This document shows, piece after piece, positions 4,689 through 5,640 of a DNA stretch of 5,640 nucleotides (its first letter is position 1; the number at the start of each line of letters is the position of its first letter). This DNA is from Christensenella sp. UBA3700 (GTDB lineage: Bacteria; Bacillota; Clostridia; Christensenellales; UBA3700). Location of the stretch: contig DFIJ01000052.1 in NCBI GenBank assembly GCA_002372775.1, forward strand, positions 1,337 to 6,976, in the 5' to 3' direction. Below the pieces are notes generated by a model that made no database searches, was not told where the DNA came from, and saw nothing but the letters and a program-made list of their open reading frames with translations. A program made the translations under genes and the position numbers.

Positions 4689-5599
4689 TGATATATACTC
4701 TAACTTTTTCTCCAGCAGTTGATTACGTTGTTGATGTAGATAATTTAAAAATAGGTGCTATTAATAGGACTAAAAATGAAATATTTATGCCAGGTGGTAA
4801 GGGTATAAATGTTTCTATTGTATTATCTAATCTAGGCATAAAGTCTAAAGCACTTGGTTTTGTTGGTGGTTTTTCTGGGGAGTTTATAAAAGATGAACTA
4901 AAGAAAAAGAACATAGAAACTGACTTTGTTGATGTTGATGGAATAACAAGAATAAATATGAAGATTCGATCTAGCGAGGAGAGTGCCATAAACGGAATGG
5001 GTCCTATTCTTAATGATGAGGATATAAATAAACTTGTAGAGAAATTAAAGATTCTTAATAAAGAAGATTATTTAATAATCTCTGGTAAGATTCCAGCAAG
5101 TGTTAGTAATAATGAGTTTGAAAATATATTAAGAGTTGCAAGTGAAAATGGAGCAAGAATCGTGGTTGATACGGAAGGTAAGATGTTATTAACATCGCTA
5201 AAATATAACCCATTTTTGATCAAACCTAATAAAGAGGAATTAGAAGGTTTATTTAATGTAACTATAAATAGCGATTTAGATATAGAAGTATATGCAAAGA
5301 AGCTTTTAGATAAAGGCGCAAAGAATGTCATAGTATCTCTTGGCAGTGATGGAGCAATTCTTGTAAACAATGAAACTGTATGTAAACTTGCAGCTCCAAA
5401 AGGAGATGCCAAGAATACGGTTGGCGCAGGAGATTCACTTCTTGCAGGCTTTATATATGCATATATAACTTCACAAGATATGCAAAAAGCATTAAAATTT
5501 GCTATTGCTGCTGGTAGTGCTACAGCCTTTTCAGATGGCCTTGCATCTAAGGAAGATATAAATGCATATATTAATATCTTTAATAAATTGATAATATAG
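4688..5599 (+). CDS. fruK: 1-phosphofructokinase (PfkB/ribokinase family)
   Basis: FruK phosphorylates fructose 1-phosphate, the product of fructose PTS uptake, to fructose 1,6-bisphosphate with ATP in the cytosol. The 303-residue length is typical. The start MIYTLTFSPAVDYVV is characteristic of 1-phosphofructokinases. PfkB motifs follow: PGGKGINVS (35-43), TRIN (87-90), IKPNKEEL (178-185), SLGSDGA (217-223) and the ATP/anion-hole motif TVGAGDS (244-250) with catalytic base D249. Tagatose-6-phosphate kinase (LacC) is a close relative, but the N-terminus and the adjacent DeoR-type regulator favour FruK. The ATG overlaps the regulator's stop by one base, with GAGGTG (4677-4682) five bases upstream, so the two genes are translationally linked. 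Hand counts of 60-base samples give about 25-38% GC, generally below the ilv-leu genes. Confidence 0.94.
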   Translation: MIYTLTFSPAVDYVVDVDNLKIGAINRTKNEIFMPGGKGINVSIVLSNLGIKSKALGFVGGFSGEFIKDELKKKNIETDFVDVDGITRINMKIRSSEESAINGMGPILNDEDINKLVEKLKILNKEDYLIISGKIPASVSNNEFENILRVASENGARIVVDTEGKMLLTSLKYNPFLIKPNKEELEGLFNVTINSDLDIEVYAKKLLDKGAKNVIVSLGSDGAILVNNETVCKLAAPKGDAKNTVGAGDSLLAGFIYAYITSQDMQKALKFAIAAGSATAFSDGLASKEDINAYINIFNKLII

Positions 5600-5616
5600 A
5601 AATATGAGGGAAAAAT

Positions 5617-5640
5617 ATGACTGAATATGAAAAGATGAAA
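5617..5640 (+). CDS. Start of a gene after fruK, possibly a maltose/galactoside-type O-acetyltransferase (cut by the right edge)
   Basis: Only eight codons are visible, reading MTEYEKMK. An ATG at 5617 preceded by GAGGG (5606-5610) at a 6-base distance, 17 bases after the fruK stop, makes a real co-transcribed gene likely. The start resembles the MTEKEKM... N-terminus common in hexapeptide-repeat sugar O-acetyltransferases, and does not resemble the usual start of fructose PTS proteins. Eight residues cannot prove a family; the function is a guess, the existence of a gene is much firmer. Confidence 0.5.

Noticed and set aside
5068..5412. A 114-codon open frame on the minus strand inside fruK, and similar antisense frames within leuA, ilvA and the regulator gene
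   Set aside because: They lie opposite well-supported genes, have no recognisable domain and no convincing ribosome binding site, and are explained as shadows of biased codon use.
4688..5599. FruK as tagatose-6-phosphate kinase (LacC) or ribokinase
   Set aside because: The MIYTLTFSPAVDYVV start and the adjacent DeoR-type gene favour 1-phosphofructokinase; no galactose/tagatose pathway gene is visible.

Overview
The window looks like chromosomal DNA of a low-GC Gram-positive bacterium (Bacillota, most likely a Clostridia-type anaerobe). The grounds are the AT-rich coding sequence, strong AGGAG-type ribosome binding sites on every gene, AGA arginine codons, and the protein types: a medium-length IlvA with one ACT domain, a long 'type 2' LeuA, and a DeoR-type regulator paired with a 1-phosphofructokinase. 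I cannot name a genus from the sequence alone.

Left arm, minus strand (positions 3635 down to 1): a tight operon reading ilvA (threonine ammonia-lyase) - ridA (enamine/imine deaminase) - leuA (2-isopropylmalate synthase) - leuC (isopropylmalate dehydratase large subunit, running off the left edge). Gaps are 15, 31 and 11 bases, and each gene has its own Shine-Dalgarno site. IlvA makes 2-oxobutanoate for isoleucine through a reactive enamine, RidA clears that kind of enamine, and LeuA and LeuC start the leucine branch. The next genes (leuD, leuB or others) would lie beyond position 1.

Middle (3636-3950): a 315-base divergent intergenic region with no gene. It holds candidate minus-strand promoters for ilvA and one near-consensus plus-strand promoter (TTGAAA-17-TATAAT). 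It also holds several candidate operators: an inverted repeat over the ilvA promoter, a TAATTAC/GTAATTA palindrome, three in-register 10-bp repeats ending in the -35 box of the plus-strand promoter, and a 13/15 match to the CodY consensus over the same -35 box.

Right arm, plus strand (3951-5640): a DeoR-family sugar-phosphate-responsive regulator (probably FruR-like), overlapped by one base by fruK (1-phosphofructokinase). After 17 bases comes the first 24 bases of another gene, whose N-terminus resembles maltose/galactoside O-acetyltransferases rather than the fructose PTS transporter usually found there.

No RNA gene, insertion sequence, CRISPR array or clear intrinsic terminator is visible. 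The enzymes are ordinary. What deserves a second look is the regulatory spacer between an amino-acid operon and a sugar-catabolic operon, and the apparent absence of fruA directly after fruK.
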